A DNA stretch of 55,645 nt from SLAN01 sp964565375 (GCA_964565375.1 CAZMEV010000009.1:1-55645); one strand, 5' to 3'; counted from the first letter of the stretch, positions 26,511 to 38,118 are shown. Numbers and translations are program-made. Notes: generated by a model from the sequence alone, not told the origin.

Positions 26511-27298
26511 AACGGCACAGCGCGCTCGCAATTACCGCCGGTATCCTGCTGGTCTTCGGAGTTCCGCTGGTACTTCTGTTTATTCTCGCATTCGGCGGGC
26601 CATGGCGATTTCCCCAGTTCTTCCCCGATGGCCCGACGCTCCGAGCCTGGGAATATCTGGCCCGGCGAGCCGGCGCGGTGTTCGGCGCGCTCGGCAACAC
26701 CATTCTCTACTCATTAACCACCGTCGCTGCAACGACGCTGCTCTGTCTGAGTCCGGCCCGGATACTCGCCCGGGAGGAGTTCAAGGGCCGGCTGATTGTT
26801 GAAACGCTGCTGCTCGCCCCCGCCCTCGTTCCACCGATCGTATTTGCGGTCGGGCTTCAGATCGTATTCATACGACTGGCGCTTATCGATACCTTCGCCG
26901 GGGTGGTGATTGTTCTGACCATGTTTGCATACCCCTACATGCTGAGGGCACTCATTGCAGGATTCCGCAGTGTCTCACCCCATTACGATGCTGCCGCGGA
27001 GAACCTGGGGGCTGACGTGTTCACTCGAATGGTGCGGATTCAGCTTCCCCTGCTAGGCCCGGCTCTGCTCTCCGGCGGGTTTATTGTATTCCTCGTCTCA
27101 TTCAGCGAATACTTTCTCGTGTTTATTGTTGGCGGGGGTAACGTCGCATCCTTTCCGATGCTGCTCGTTCCGTTTCTTGCCGGCGCCGATCGCGCAATAG
27201 CAGCGGCCCTCACAATGATATTCCTTGCCGTGCCGCTTTTGCTCTTTTTCTGTACTGATCTGCTTGTCCGCCGGGCGTACCGCAGACGCGGTATGTAA
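26507..27298 (+). CDS. ABC transporter permease 2 (YnjC C-half-like)
   Basis: 263 residues, six helices, with the EAA loop AAENLGADVFTRMVRIQLPLLGP. It forms the importer channel with the 25569 gene product. ATGA overlap with the first permease implies coupled translation. Last gene of the GGT-importer operon. Confidence 0.9.
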   Translation: MKRHSALAITAGILLVFGVPLVLLFILAFGGPWRFPQFFPDGPTLRAWEYLARRAGAVFGALGNTILYSLTTVAATTLLCLSPARILAREEFKGRLIVETLLLAPALVPPIVFAVGLQIVFIRLALIDTFAGVVIVLTMFAYPYMLRALIAGFRSVSPHYDAAAENLGADVFTRMVRIQLPLLGPALLSGGFIVFLVSFSEYFLVFIVGGGNVASFPMLLVPFLAGADRAIAAALTMIFLAVPLLLFFCTDLLVRRAYRRRGM

Positions 27299-27415
27299 GT
27301 TCAAAGCCGGGCAGCGCCCGGAGCTGGGCGGCGACTGGCGCTGGGCAGCACCTGCACAGCGCCGGGCAGCCGAGACGCGGTAAGCCGCACGCCCCCGGGC
27401 CCGGCCTTCAGCATT
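27299..27415. repeat. GC-rich degenerate repeat spacer
   Basis: The convergent spacer between the permease and nitroreductase genes holds degenerate copies of CCGGGCAGC/CTGGGCAGC (27306-27370) and a final run of Cs and Gs. No regular period, no ORF. It resembles other GC-rich spacers in the window. Confidence 0.5.
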
Positions 27416-27982
27416 CTATTCCTCGTACAGGAACCGTTCCCTCGAGGCCACTTCGGAAATCGGCACGCGGGAGCGCTCGCTGTGCTCGCTCTCGAGGTGT
27501 TTCTCATTGAGGTGTTCGCTGCTTCCGGGATACCCGAGCGCTACAATGGTTACCGGGATGACATCCTCCGGAAGGGAGAACTCCTGTTTCATCTTTGTCG
27601 CATTAAAACCTGCCATGGGGTGGGCATAGAGCCCTTCGCGCGTCGCCTGCAATATCAGGTGAGCGGTCGCCATACCCGTATCGAAGAGCGCGTAATCGCG
27701 ATTTTCGTTGAGCTGACAGTCGTCGCTGTTGCGTGTTGCCACGCCGATAAGCACGGGAGCATGCCGTGCCCAGTAATTGCCGCCAAGCAGGCAGTCCTGC
27801 AGGCGTGCACGCACCGGATCCGCGTCGGCGATCAGATAGCGCCACGGCTGCTTGTTCGAGCAGCTTGCCGAGAGATGGGCCGCCTCGATAATGCGGTCGA
27901 CGGTTTCAGCAGGGATCTCCTTGTTCCAGTCGAGGGCGCGGCGGGCACGCCGCGCCTGTATCTCTTCAATTATTTCAGCCAT
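27416..27982 (-). CDS. Nitroreductase family protein
   Basis: 188 residues, FMN-dependent NAD(P)H oxidoreductase fold. N-terminal RRARRALDW for FMN phosphate binding, SASCSNKQPWRYLI and the C-terminal VALGYPG are family hallmarks; ENRDYALFDTGMATAHLILQA is the dimer helix. Substrate unknown (nitroaromatics, quinones or flavin). AAGGAG lies seven bases before the ATG. It may share a transcript with clpB, 75 bases upstream, though a GC-rich hairpin lies between. Confidence 0.9.
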   Translation of the reverse strand: MAEIIEEIQARRARRALDWNKEIPAETVDRIIEAAHLSASCSNKQPWRYLIADADPVRARLQDCLLGGNYWARHAPVLIGVATRNSDDCQLNENRDYALFDTGMATAHLILQATREGLYAHPMAGFNATKMKQEFSLPEDVIPVTIVALGYPGSSEHLNEKHLESEHSERSRVPISEVASRERFLYEE

Positions 27983-28013
27983 GGGGAATACACTCCTTCA
28001 AATATTCTATCTG

Positions 28014-28047
28014 TGCCCGTGCGTGGGCATATACCCGTGCATGGGCA
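28014..28047 (-). other. Imperfect hairpin between clpB and nitroreductase
   Basis: GCCCGTGCGTGGGC and CCCGTGCATGGGC are both near-direct and, with G-U pairs, inverted repeats separated by ATATA. It sits 11 bases beyond the clpB stop and has no T tract, so it could be a terminator or another microduplication. Confidence 0.3.
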
Positions 28048-28057
28048 CGGCCGGCAC

Positions 28058-30703
<2,646 letters not shown>

Positions 30704-30827
30704 AACTTTGATTTCTCCATTCACATTGTGTCATTGGTTATACTTCTAATATCTCCATAAACGTTAGCATCGACAAGCCTAATCGTCGCCGTTTGCCTTG
30801 TCACAATGTCACAGGGAACACTATCCT

Positions 30828-31178
30828 ATGCGCATGTCGGAAGAACAGGAAACCCCGGACCAGAGCCACCCGTACCTTGAGAACAAGGTAATCATTATGA
30901 ATGGTTTTACCTACGATGAGATCACCAGAATCATGCGTTCGGTAAAAGGCATGTTCGAGAACCCGAAGGATCTCATATTCGCCAAAACCACCGAGAACAG
31001 TCTTGAAATGAAGCTCAAGGATCTGATTATTGATATGAGCGAGGATCACGAGTACCTCAAGAATAATCCCCCGAACACGCAGGCACGGAACTCACAAGGC
31101 GGCTCACAGCAGAACGACTCAAAGCAGAACCAATCTGCGCAGGCCAGCTCAGAGCAGAGCGGGTCAGAATCGTCGTGA
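30828..31178 (+). CDS. DUF3783-containing protein
   Basis: 116 residues from ATG 30828 (AGGGA ten bases upstream; ATG 30834 also possible). Residues ~17-80 fit the small DUF3783 fold: VIIMNGFTYDEITRIMRSVKG, LIFAKTTENSLEMKLKDLIIDMSEDHEYLK. The C-terminus is a disordered N/Q/S-rich tail. Function unknown; it is divergent from clpB and 24 bases before hisC. Confidence 0.8.
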   Translation: MRMSEEQETPDQSHPYLENKVIIMNGFTYDEITRIMRSVKGMFENPKDLIFAKTTENSLEMKLKDLIIDMSEDHEYLKNNPPNTQARNSQGGSQQNDSKQNQSAQASSEQSGSESS

Positions 31179-31202
31179 CGACATGAGGACAGAAGCATCA
31201 TC

Positions 31203-32306
31203 ATGAAAGTCAAAGCCAACATCGAACCGATGGTTCCATACACGCCCGGAAAGAGTCGGCCGGGAGCCATTAAACTTTCAAGCAATGAAAACCCGGCGGG
31301 AGCGTCTCCACGGGCGACCGAAGCGCTGTCCGGTCTCGGAGGGCGGCTGCAGGTGTATCCGGACGCGGGTGCCGAGCCCCTTCGAAGCTCGCTCGCACGC
31401 ATGCTCTCACTTGATAGGGTGCGGATTATCGTTGGTAACGGCTCGGACGAGCTCATGACCATGATCCCCGCAGCGTTTCTCGAAGCCGGGGAAAACACCG
31501 TCAGCGGCGAGTTCACGTTCAGTCAGTACGAGTTTGCAACCCGTCTTTACAACGGTGAGTACCGTGCCGCCCCCATGCCGGATCTGCGGTTTGACGTGGA
31601 GGCGATCCTCTCCCGCTGCGACACGGCGACACGGATTATCTGGCTGTGCAGTCCCAATAATCCCACCGGTACTATTCTCTCTGAGGCTGATGTTCGTAAC
31701 GTGCTCGACCGTGTGTCCGGGGACACCCTCGTGGTACTCGACGAGGCCTACATCGACTACGTTCCTCACGAACAACGGGTCGATTCCCGGACGCTGGTGG
31801 ATACATACCCCAACCTTCTTGTGCTGCGAACCTTTTCCAAGATTTACGGTCTCGCCGCGCTTCGGGTCGGATACGGGTTCGGAAGCGAGCAGGTTGTGTC
31901 CGGACTCACCCGCGTGAAACAGCCATTCAATGTAAACGCAGGCGCAATCGCTGCGGCGGATGCGTCGCTTTCCGACGAGGCATTTTACCGGAATTCGGTA
32001 GAGGCCAATGCAGCCGGTAGACAGAAGCTCTGCAATTTCTTTGCTGAACAGGGGCTTTCCTTTATCGAAAGCTCTGCCAATTTTGTTTCTGTGGCGCTTC
32101 CGGTGGAAGCCGGACCGTTTGCCGAAGCCATGCTCGAGAAGGGCGTCGCAGTGCGTCCGCTCGATTCATTCGGGTTATCCCGCCGACTGCGGGTCACTGT
32201 GGGAACCGGAGAGCAGCTCTCACAGTTTTTTGATACCTTCAGGGCAGTTCTTTCAGAACAGTCCTCGCGACCCGGTTGTTGTAGCACCCGTCCACACTCT
32301 GTATAA
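31203..32306 (+). CDS. hisC: Histidinol-phosphate aminotransferase (HisC-like)
   Basis: 367 residues, fold-type I PLP aminotransferase. ANIEPMVPYTPGKS, LSSNENPAGASP, CSPNNPTGTI, DEAYIDYV and RTFSKIYGLAALRVGYG (PLP lysine K213) are typical of HisC. No other his genes are adjacent, so a broader aromatic or phosphonate-type aminotransferase remains possible. It begins with GAGGACAGAAG upstream. Confidence 0.87.
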   Translation: MKVKANIEPMVPYTPGKSRPGAIKLSSNENPAGASPRATEALSGLGGRLQVYPDAGAEPLRSSLARMLSLDRVRIIVGNGSDELMTMIPAAFLEAGENTVSGEFTFSQYEFATRLYNGEYRAAPMPDLRFDVEAILSRCDTATRIIWLCSPNNPTGTILSEADVRNVLDRVSGDTLVVLDEAYIDYVPHEQRVDSRTLVDTYPNLLVLRTFSKIYGLAALRVGYGFGSEQVVSGLTRVKQPFNVNAGAIAAADASLSDEAFYRNSVEANAAGRQKLCNFFAEQGLSFIESSANFVSVALPVEAGPFAEAMLEKGVAVRPLDSFGLSRRLRVTVGTGEQLSQFFDTFRAVLSEQSSRPGCCSTRPHSV

Positions 32307-32405
32307 TCATCCACGCTCTACGGTACGTTTCGAACAATCCGCGACCATTTTCCATAATTTGAGGGTGCTCATATCTTTTCTGGTAAGCGCGGCAACCAAG
32401 CCGCA

Positions 32406-32906
32406 ATGATAATCCTGCTGGTGGTAACCTGGTGCCTCTGGAACGAGTCATTTGACACCCGGACAGTGATAGAAGGGCTGATCTTCGGTTCGTTCAGCCT
32501 TTTTCTTACACACCGGCTGGTCCTTCGTGAGCGCTATGAGAACCTGTTCGTTCTCAAGCCGTTGACGATTCTCCGCTACATTGCTGTTGTCTTCGTGGAA
32601 ATCTACAAGTCAGGCCTGGATGCCATCCGGCTCACGCTCAAAGACGAACTTAATGTAGGTATTGTGGACATCCGCACTGATTCAACCGATGACCTGCGAG
32701 GTGTACTTATTGCCAACGCTATAACGCTGACACCGGGCACTGTTTCGGTGAATTACGACGAGGGACGGCTCAAGGTGGTCTGGATCAACTGTACCACCAG
32801 TGATCCTGTGGAAGCGGGGGAGGAAATAAAGGGTTCCTTCGAGCGGATATTTGAGCCGCAGCGGAAATCTGCCGTTCATGAGTCCCGGAAAGGATCAGCG
32901 GTATGA
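32406..32906 (+). CDS. mrpE: Na+/H+ antiporter subunit MrpE (second copy)
   Basis: 166 residues. MrpE signature IANAITLTPGTVSVNYDEG and tail VEAGEEIKGSFERIFEPQ. It opens a second complete operon in the same E-F-G-D'-E'-B-C-D order. The sequence clearly differs from the first copy, so this is an old paralogue rather than a recent duplication. No clear Shine-Dalgarno is seen before ATG 32406, although an in-frame stop lies close upstream. Confidence 0.92.
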   Translation: MIILLVVTWCLWNESFDTRTVIEGLIFGSFSLFLTHRLVLRERYENLFVLKPLTILRYIAVVFVEIYKSGLDAIRLTLKDELNVGIVDIRTDSTDDLRGVLIANAITLTPGTVSVNYDEGRLKVVWINCTTSDPVEAGEEIKGSFERIFEPQRKSAVHESRKGSAV

Positions 32907-33163
32907 GTGTACTGGAAATTGCAATGCTGGTTCTTGTAGCCCTGACGGTCGGCACCGTAGTTCGTGTGTTCATCGGACCTACGGTGTGGGACAGGCTTAT
33001 CGGTGTCGGCCTGGTGGCGAGCAAAGTCACGATCGTTGCGGTACTCATGAGCCTGTATTTCGAAGAAAGCTATATACTCGATATAGCATTAATTCTCGCG
33101 GTCATCGGATTTCTGGCGAAGATCCTTATCGCCCGGTACTTAGAGCGCCAGGGCGACCTGTAG
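32903..33163 (+). CDS. mrpF: Na+/H+ antiporter subunit MrpF (second copy)
   Basis: 86 residues with three helices and the MrpF motif RVFIGPTVWDRLIGVGLVASK. It overlaps mrpE by four bases. Confidence 0.93.
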   Translation: MSVLEIAMLVLVALTVGTVVRVFIGPTVWDRLIGVGLVASKVTIVAVLMSLYFEESYILDIALILAVIGFLAKILIARYLERQGDL

Positions 33164-33174
33164 GAACTGACGTT

Positions 33175-33552
33175 ATGGATGGTACTTTGATTCAACAGGT
33201 AGTCGGCGACGGCCTTATTATCCTCGGGATCGTATTTGCAGCCTTCGGAGTATACGCAGTCCTTAAACTCGACCGTTTTTACTCGCGTCTGGTCGTCACC
33301 TCGAAGGTGGAAACGATGGCGTTTATCACCATTCTCCTCGGTGCAATGGTCCTGACCGGTCTTTCGTTTTTTACCATCAAAATTCTCATTATTATCCTCT
33401 TTGAAATGCTCACGCTTCCGGTGGGGTCACATGCTGTCGCCCGCTCTGCCTACGTAAACGGTTTCCGCGCAGATACCGTAACACCGAGCGAGTCGCGCAG
33501 CGCGGATGGCGCAGATGGAACGAAGTCAGGAGGAGGCAACGACGATGATTGA
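33175..33552 (+). CDS. mrpG: Na+/H+ antiporter subunit MrpG (second copy)
   Basis: 125 residues from ATG 33175. Core FYSRLVVTSKVETMAF and TLPVGSHAVARSAY are MrpG-like. It has a longer, serine/aspartate-rich hydrophilic C-terminus than the first copy and overlaps the next gene by eight bases, as the first operon does at the same junction. Confidence 0.92.
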   Translation: MDGTLIQQVVGDGLIILGIVFAAFGVYAVLKLDRFYSRLVVTSKVETMAFITILLGAMVLTGLSFFTIKILIIILFEMLTLPVGSHAVARSAYVNGFRADTVTPSESRSADGADGTKSGGGNDDD

Positions 33553-34129
33553 TCTTGTCATTGTCCTGCTCATGTTTGCATTCGCTGCTCTCGCAATCCA
33601 GAGCAACCGTCTGCGGCTTTCGGTCATCGCACTGGCAATCTTCTCCCTTCTTGCAGCCCTGCTCTTTCTTGTGTACGCGGCGCCTGAGCTTGCGATCGCT
33701 GAAACGGTTATGGGAAGCGGGCTGGTAACCCTGCTGTACCTGACCGCGCTCAAGCGCTACCGTGTCTACACGATCTGTGTCCTGTCACGACTGCCCGAAG
33801 ATATTGCCGATGAGTACATATCCGAGGTGAGAAAGACCGATGCAATACAGGAACTCCGTAAGTTCTGCCTCAGAAGGGAGCGGGAAACGCAGCTCATTTT
33901 TTCCAAGCAGACAGTAGATGATGCACTCGCAAATCCACGCTTTGACCTTGTCGTGGAGACCGACCTGAACACGATTACAATTTACGGGCTAATCGACGAT
34001 TACATGGTCGTAGAGATGGAGCTTATGTTTCAAATGCGGCGGTTCGGGGCCGGAATGGGCGTTCATTTCGTGTACAAAACACCCGACGAGGTTCCCGAAA
34101 AGGCGTCCACGGGGGAGACAAGTGTATGA
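33545..34129 (+). CDS. MbhD-like antiporter subunit with extra cytoplasmic domain (second copy)
   Basis: 194 residues from ATG 33545 (AGGAGG upstream). The MbhD/DUF4040 module covers residues 1-80 (YAAPELAIAETVMGSGLVTLLYLTALKRYRVY). As in the first operon it continues into a ~110-residue soluble domain, here FDLVVETDLNTITIYGLIDDYMVVEMELMF...MGVHFVYKTPDE. The pattern (D/E)LV-x5-L/H-x-I-T-I/V-Y-G and the final strand are shared with 7299-7865 despite divergence elsewhere. Confidence 0.85.
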   Translation: MIDLVIVLLMFAFAALAIQSNRLRLSVIALAIFSLLAALLFLVYAAPELAIAETVMGSGLVTLLYLTALKRYRVYTICVLSRLPEDIADEYISEVRKTDAIQELRKFCLRRERETQLIFSKQTVDDALANPRFDLVVETDLNTITIYGLIDDYMVVEMELMFQMRRFGAGMGVHFVYKTPDEVPEKASTGETSV

Positions 34130-34425
34130 GGTATCTCACAGCAGCCCTGTTCATGGCAGCCGTGTTCGGCATCGTTACGTTCGTCAGCGAAAACCACGAA
34201 GAAACACTTGATCCGGTCATGTACGAATACATGCGCGAGAACTTCTATGAGGATACCTCCGCACACAATGGCATCGCGGCAGTTCTGCTGAATTACCGGA
34301 TGTATGACACACTGTTCGAGGCACTTATTCTTCTGACCGCCATCATCGGAATGCTGCAGTTCCTGCCGGGCGTCGCGGACAGCGAGGACCGAAAAGACTC
34401 CGGTACGGATGAGGAGGATCAATGA
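34126..34425 (+). CDS. MbhE-like antiporter subunit (second copy)
   Basis: 99 residues, two helices, conserved NYRMYDTLFEALILLTAIIGML. Four-base overlaps on both sides. A hydrophilic tail of ~15 residues is absent from the first copy. Confidence 0.87.
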   Translation: MRYLTAALFMAAVFGIVTFVSENHEETLDPVMYEYMRENFYEDTSAHNGIAAVLLNYRMYDTLFEALILLTAIIGMLQFLPGVADSEDRKDSGTDEEDQ

Positions 34426-34832
34426 ACGAGTTCCGCGAGCAATCGACGATCACCGCTGTCGTAGCGAGCCTCTTGTACCCGTTCATGCTCATGCTCGGCT
34501 TCTACATAATCATTAACGGCCATTACACACCCGGCGGTGGATTTCAGGGTGGAGGCATTCTTGCATCGGTGTTTATAGCGCGATACCTCGTGTATCCGGT
34601 CGAGGATATCAGCGACAAGACTCTGCATCTGTACGAACGGGTATTCCTCGCGCTGATTGTCTTCGGGCCGATCGTGCTCCTGTTCAATAATTTCGTAAAT
34701 GAATATCCACAGTACCAGATGGCATACCTGACCTTCATGGACATACTTATCGGGCTTCAGGTCGGACTCGGACTTTCGGTGGTTGTATTTCGGTTTGCAT
34801 TCTTCAGGGGAGTTGGAAAATCATGGCGCTGA
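34422..34832 (+). CDS. mrpB: Na+/H+ antiporter subunit MrpB/MnhB (second copy)
   Basis: 136 residues, four helices and the PF04039 signature NGHYTPGGGFQGGGILAS. It overlaps mrpC by ten bases. Confidence 0.93.
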   Translation: MNEFREQSTITAVVASLLYPFMLMLGFYIIINGHYTPGGGFQGGGILASVFIARYLVYPVEDISDKTLHLYERVFLALIVFGPIVLLFNNFVNEYPQYQMAYLTFMDILIGLQVGLGLSVVVFRFAFFRGVGKSWR

Positions 34833-35173
34833 TAGGGGAAATAGATATTTCGCATTTGACCGTGGCTCTGTTTTTTCTCGGGCTGTACGGAGCGCTCACC
34901 CAGCGGAATATCATAAAGACCATCATTTCGGTGAACATTATGGATATCGCAGCAATCGCGTTCTTCATGCTGGCAAACTATTCGGACGGGGCAAAGCCTC
35001 CCATAAGTGGCACAATGCCGGAGCAGATGGCCGATCCTGTGCCGCAGGCGCTTATGATTACAGCCATTGTTATCGGAGTATCGGTTACCGCTATGTGTCT
35101 CGCAATGTTTATGCGCGTAGCCTACCGCTATGACACGGCCGACTGGGACATTCTGATCCGCCGCAACAAGTAA
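34823..35173 (+). CDS. mrpC: Na+/H+ antiporter subunit MrpC (NuoK-like, second copy)
   Basis: 116 residues, three helices, GLYGALTQRNIIKTIISVNIMD and DPVPQALMITAIVIGVSV. Same place in the gene order as the first copy. Confidence 0.94.
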   Translation: MALIGEIDISHLTVALFFLGLYGALTQRNIIKTIISVNIMDIAAIAFFMLANYSDGAKPPISGTMPEQMADPVPQALMITAIVIGVSVTAMCLAMFMRVAYRYDTADWDILIRRNK

Positions 35174-35193
35174 TACGGAAAGCACCGGACACT

Positions 35194-36813
35194 ATGCTGA
35201 GTTTACCAACTATTCCATTGCATCTTCTCGTACTTCTGCCCGTTACGGTCGCCGCGTTCGGTTTTTTCCTGCCGCGCCGCGTATTCCAGATATTCGGGCT
35301 CCTCGCCAACGCTGTTGTCGTGTTTTTCGCGCTCGCGCTCTTTATTCAGGTGCGATGGGGAAGCGAAGTCATAGAGCTGGTTGCCGGCTGGTCCGACTGG
35401 ATCGCGATCAAACTTGTCGCCGACGAGCTTTCCACGCCGCTGGTGCTGCTGACTACGGTATTTACCACAGGAACATTTCTGTTCAGCGCGCGCGCGTCCT
35501 ACATGGATAACACCTTCCTGTTTCTGGTAATGATGCTTGAAACCGCGATAATGGCGGTACTTCTCAGCGGAGACATTTTCAATATTTATGTTCTGTTCGA
35601 GGTCGGCATGCTTGCGGTGGCGATCCTTATCATGTACAAGAAGGAAAAACAGTCGGTCTACGACGGTATTTTCTACCTCATGATGAACTTCATCGCGATG
35701 GCGTTCATGCTTCTCGGTATCGGCTACCTGTACCGCGATCTCGGTGTGCTCGATCTTGAGGCGCTTCATAGCCAGATCGCCACGCTCGAGGATCCTCGAT
35801 CCGTGGTCGTCCCCTACTCGCTGATTATGACCGCCGTCGCCCTGAAGGCGGCGCTTGCCCCGCTTTTCGGCTGGCTTCCCCGCGCTCACGGCGCACCGAG
35901 TGCTCCGAGTATCGTCTCCGCTATTCTCTCCGGCGTCCAGGTGAAAGTCGGCGTATATCTGCTCGTTCGCCTGCAGTGGGTGTTCGAGCCGGCGATTAAT
36001 GCCGCGCCGTTCTTTGCAGTGGTCGGGTTTATTACCGCGGTTGTCGGTTTTATGCTGGCGGTGGCACAGAAAGACATAAAGCTCATCCTCGCCTACCATA
36101 CCGTGAGCCAGGTCGGACTGATTGTCATGGGACTTAATCTCGGCTCGGATGTCGCCTTCTGGGGCGGGATGATGCACATTATTAATCACGCGCTGTTCAA
36201 AGGCCTGCTTTTCCTTACCGCCGGTATTATTATCGAGGAGTATGGAACCCGCTACTACAACGAGATCCGCGGTGTGTTTCGCAGAATGCCGGCGGTCGGT
36301 ATCGCGGCGTTCGCGGGTGTGCTCGGCATTACCGGCGCACCTTTTTTCAACGGGAGTATTTCCAAGTATTTTATCGAACAGGGCATGCAGGGCGATCTCG
36401 GCGGAATCGCCATGTACATCATAAACTTCGGTACGCTTTTGAGCTTCGTGAAGTACTCGACCATTCTGTTCGGCAAACCCACGACCGAAACCCCACCCGA
36501 TAGAGATCCGTTCGTCGCCGGCGTTTCCCTTACCTTCGGGTTCGCCTGCCTTGCCGGCGGAATCTTCGGTGCCGCAGCTGTTTCGCTTCTCTACGGTCAG
36601 GACATTTCGGTGACCGGCGCCTACAGCGTTGAAAAAATCTCTGCGTTTGTCATTATGCTGATACTCGGAATAGTCGCCTACAAGGGCATTGTCACCCGGA
36701 TCGGCGACTTTCTCGAATCAGTTCGAAGTTACCGGTTCAATTTCAATCAGGTGACGATGTTCCTCACCACCTTCTTTCTCGCCATCATGTCGTATGCCTA
36801 CATAACGATATAG
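35194..36813 (+). CDS. mrpD: Na+/H+ antiporter subunit MrpD (second copy)
   Basis: 539 residues, about 14 helices, NuoN/L superfamily. The glutamate of NIYVLFEVGML and lysine of TAVALKAALAPLFGWLPRAHGAPSAPS mark the proton path. It aligns throughout with the first copy (e.g. GVFRRMP and GTPFFNG/GAPFFNGSISKY), again with no MrpA partner. Last gene of the second operon. Confidence 0.95.
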   Translation: MLSLPTIPLHLLVLLPVTVAAFGFFLPRRVFQIFGLLANAVVVFFALALFIQVRWGSEVIELVAGWSDWIAIKLVADELSTPLVLLTTVFTTGTFLFSARASYMDNTFLFLVMMLETAIMAVLLSGDIFNIYVLFEVGMLAVAILIMYKKEKQSVYDGIFYLMMNFIAMAFMLLGIGYLYRDLGVLDLEALHSQIATLEDPRSVVVPYSLIMTAVALKAALAPLFGWLPRAHGAPSAPSIVSAILSGVQVKVGVYLLVRLQWVFEPAINAAPFFAVVGFITAVVGFMLAVAQKDIKLILAYHTVSQVGLIVMGLNLGSDVAFWGGMMHIINHALFKGLLFLTAGIIIEEYGTRYYNEIRGVFRRMPAVGIAAFAGVLGITGAPFFNGSISKYFIEQGMQGDLGGIAMYIINFGTLLSFVKYSTILFGKPTTETPPDRDPFVAGVSLTFGFACLAGGIFGAAAVSLLYGQDISVTGAYSVEKISAFVIMLILGIVAYKGIVTRIGDFLESVRSYRFNFNQVTMFLTTFFLAIMSYAYITI

Positions 36814-36867
36814 GAACCGGACCGGCAGTTATCGGGCAGCCATCGATAATATTATTCTTTTAATATA

Positions 36868-36896
36868 TTGACATTTTTAAATATCTTTCTTATGTA
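36868..36896 (+). promoter_or_regulatory. Promoter of the YeeE/YedE pair in an AT-rich spacer
   Basis: A consensus -35 TTGACA (36868-36873) is followed after 17 bases by TATGTA (36891-36896), 29 bases before the first YeeE gene. The surrounding 60 bases are unusually AT-rich (ATTATTCTTTTAATATATTG) and hold short A/T palindromes that could bind a regulator. AAGGAGG precedes the ATG. Confidence 0.65.
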
Positions 36897-36925
36897 TAGG
36901 GGATATCACCAAGGAGGATAAAATC

Positions 36926-37492
36926 ATGATAGAGGCACTTTCCGGAACCTGGCCATGGTATGTAACAGGCCCCCTCCTCGGGCTCATGGTTCCCATTCTG
37001 CTTTTCGTCGGTAACAAGCACTTCGGCGTTTCCACCTCGCTTCAGCACATGTGCGCGGCGACCCTGAAACCGAAGGCAAAGTATTTTCAATATGACTGGA
37101 AGGCCAAAGGAGCATGGAATCTCGTCTTTGTGGCGGGAACGATTATCGGGGCGTTTATCGCCGTAACCCTCCTGAACGCCGATTCAAGCCCGGCTCTCTC
37201 GGATGCGGCCCGAAGCATGTTCAGCTCGTGGGGCATGAGCGAGGCGGAAGCACTGCAGCCTTCAGAGGTATTCAGCATGGCCGGAGGCAACATTCTGCGC
37301 CCGCTGCTGTCGCTCGGACTCGGAGGATTCCTTGTCGGTTTCGGGGCGCGCTACGCAGGTGGGTGCACATCCGGACACGCGATTATGGGAACATCGCTTC
37401 TGAACCCCGGTTCATACGTAGCGGCCATTTCGTTTCTCGTGGGCGGATTCGCCGTTTCGAATCTGATCGTACCGGTGATCATGGCGCTGTAA
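36926..37492 (+). CDS. YeeE/YedE-family transporter, half 1
   Basis: 188 residues, about four to five helices. The signature FLVGFGARYAGGCTSGHAIMG contains the conserved cysteine used by this family to relay thiosulfate or other sulfur species across the membrane. Half-size, two-gene versions pair with the following ORF. It has its own promoter and is separated from the Mrp operon by 112 bases. Confidence 0.9.
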   Translation: MIEALSGTWPWYVTGPLLGLMVPILLFVGNKHFGVSTSLQHMCAATLKPKAKYFQYDWKAKGAWNLVFVAGTIIGAFIAVTLLNADSSPALSDAARSMFSSWGMSEAEALQPSEVFSMAGGNILRPLLSLGLGGFLVGFGARYAGGCTSGHAIMGTSLLNPGSYVAAISFLVGGFAVSNLIVPVIMAL

Positions 37493-37512
37493 GGCGGAAA
37501 AGGAGTACACGA

Positions 37513-37926
37513 ATGGGTCTTTTAAAGTATCTGCTTATAGGAATTTATTTCGGAATCGTTCTGGTCAAAGGCGAGGTGGTTTCCTGGTACCGCATCCAGG
37601 AAATGTTCCACCTCCAGTCGCCGTACATGTACCTGGTCATCGGAAGCGCCGTTGTCGTGGGGATTATTACGGTACTCATAGTGAAAACCTTCAACCTTAA
37701 GTCTTTCGGTGGAGAGGACATAAACCTTACCGGCAAGCCGTTTAACAAAGTCGGAAACACCGCCGGCGGAGTTATTTTCGGTTTCGGCTGGGCGCTCGCG
37801 GGCGCATGTCCGGGCCCGATGTACGCGTTGCTCGGAGCCGGCTACTGGGGTATTCTCATCGCCATCGCGTTCGCGCTGCTGGGAGCGCTGACGTACGGGT
37901 ATCTCAAACCCCACCTGCCCCACTGA
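37513..37926 (+). CDS. YeeE/YedE-family transporter, half 2
   Basis: 137 residues from ATG 37513, four helices. The partner motif FGFGWALAGACPGPMYALLGAG carries the second conserved cysteine. It follows half 1 by 20 bases with AAGGAG upstream. Together they should import a reduced sulfur or selenium compound, though the substrate is not readable. Confidence 0.9.
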   Translation: MGLLKYLLIGIYFGIVLVKGEVVSWYRIQEMFHLQSPYMYLVIGSAVVVGIITVLIVKTFNLKSFGGEDINLTGKPFNKVGNTAGGVIFGFGWALAGACPGPMYALLGAGYWGILIAIAFALLGALTYGYLKPHLPH

Positions 37927-38118
37927 GCGCCGGGCCGGGGCCCGGTTGCGGCGGCCCGAGCCTGTTGCTGCCACCCGGCCAGGGGCCGGCCGGAACAGGA
38001 TTCGGCCGGCAGGAACGGGTATCGCTCGACCTGAATGGGTCCGGCGCCGCCGGGATGGGAATCGCCCGCTCGTCCGCCCTGAATCTTTCCCGGCACGCGC
38101 TCGCGGCGGGAGAGATCT

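Noticed and set aside
30704..30827. CIRCE heat-shock operator upstream of clpB
   Set aside because: The TTAGCACTC-N9-GAGTGCTAA pattern is absent; a partial GTTAGCA alone is not enough.
35203..36189. Minus-strand frame opposite mrpD
   Set aside because: Antisense shadow of a clear membrane protein; composition is charged and non-conserved.
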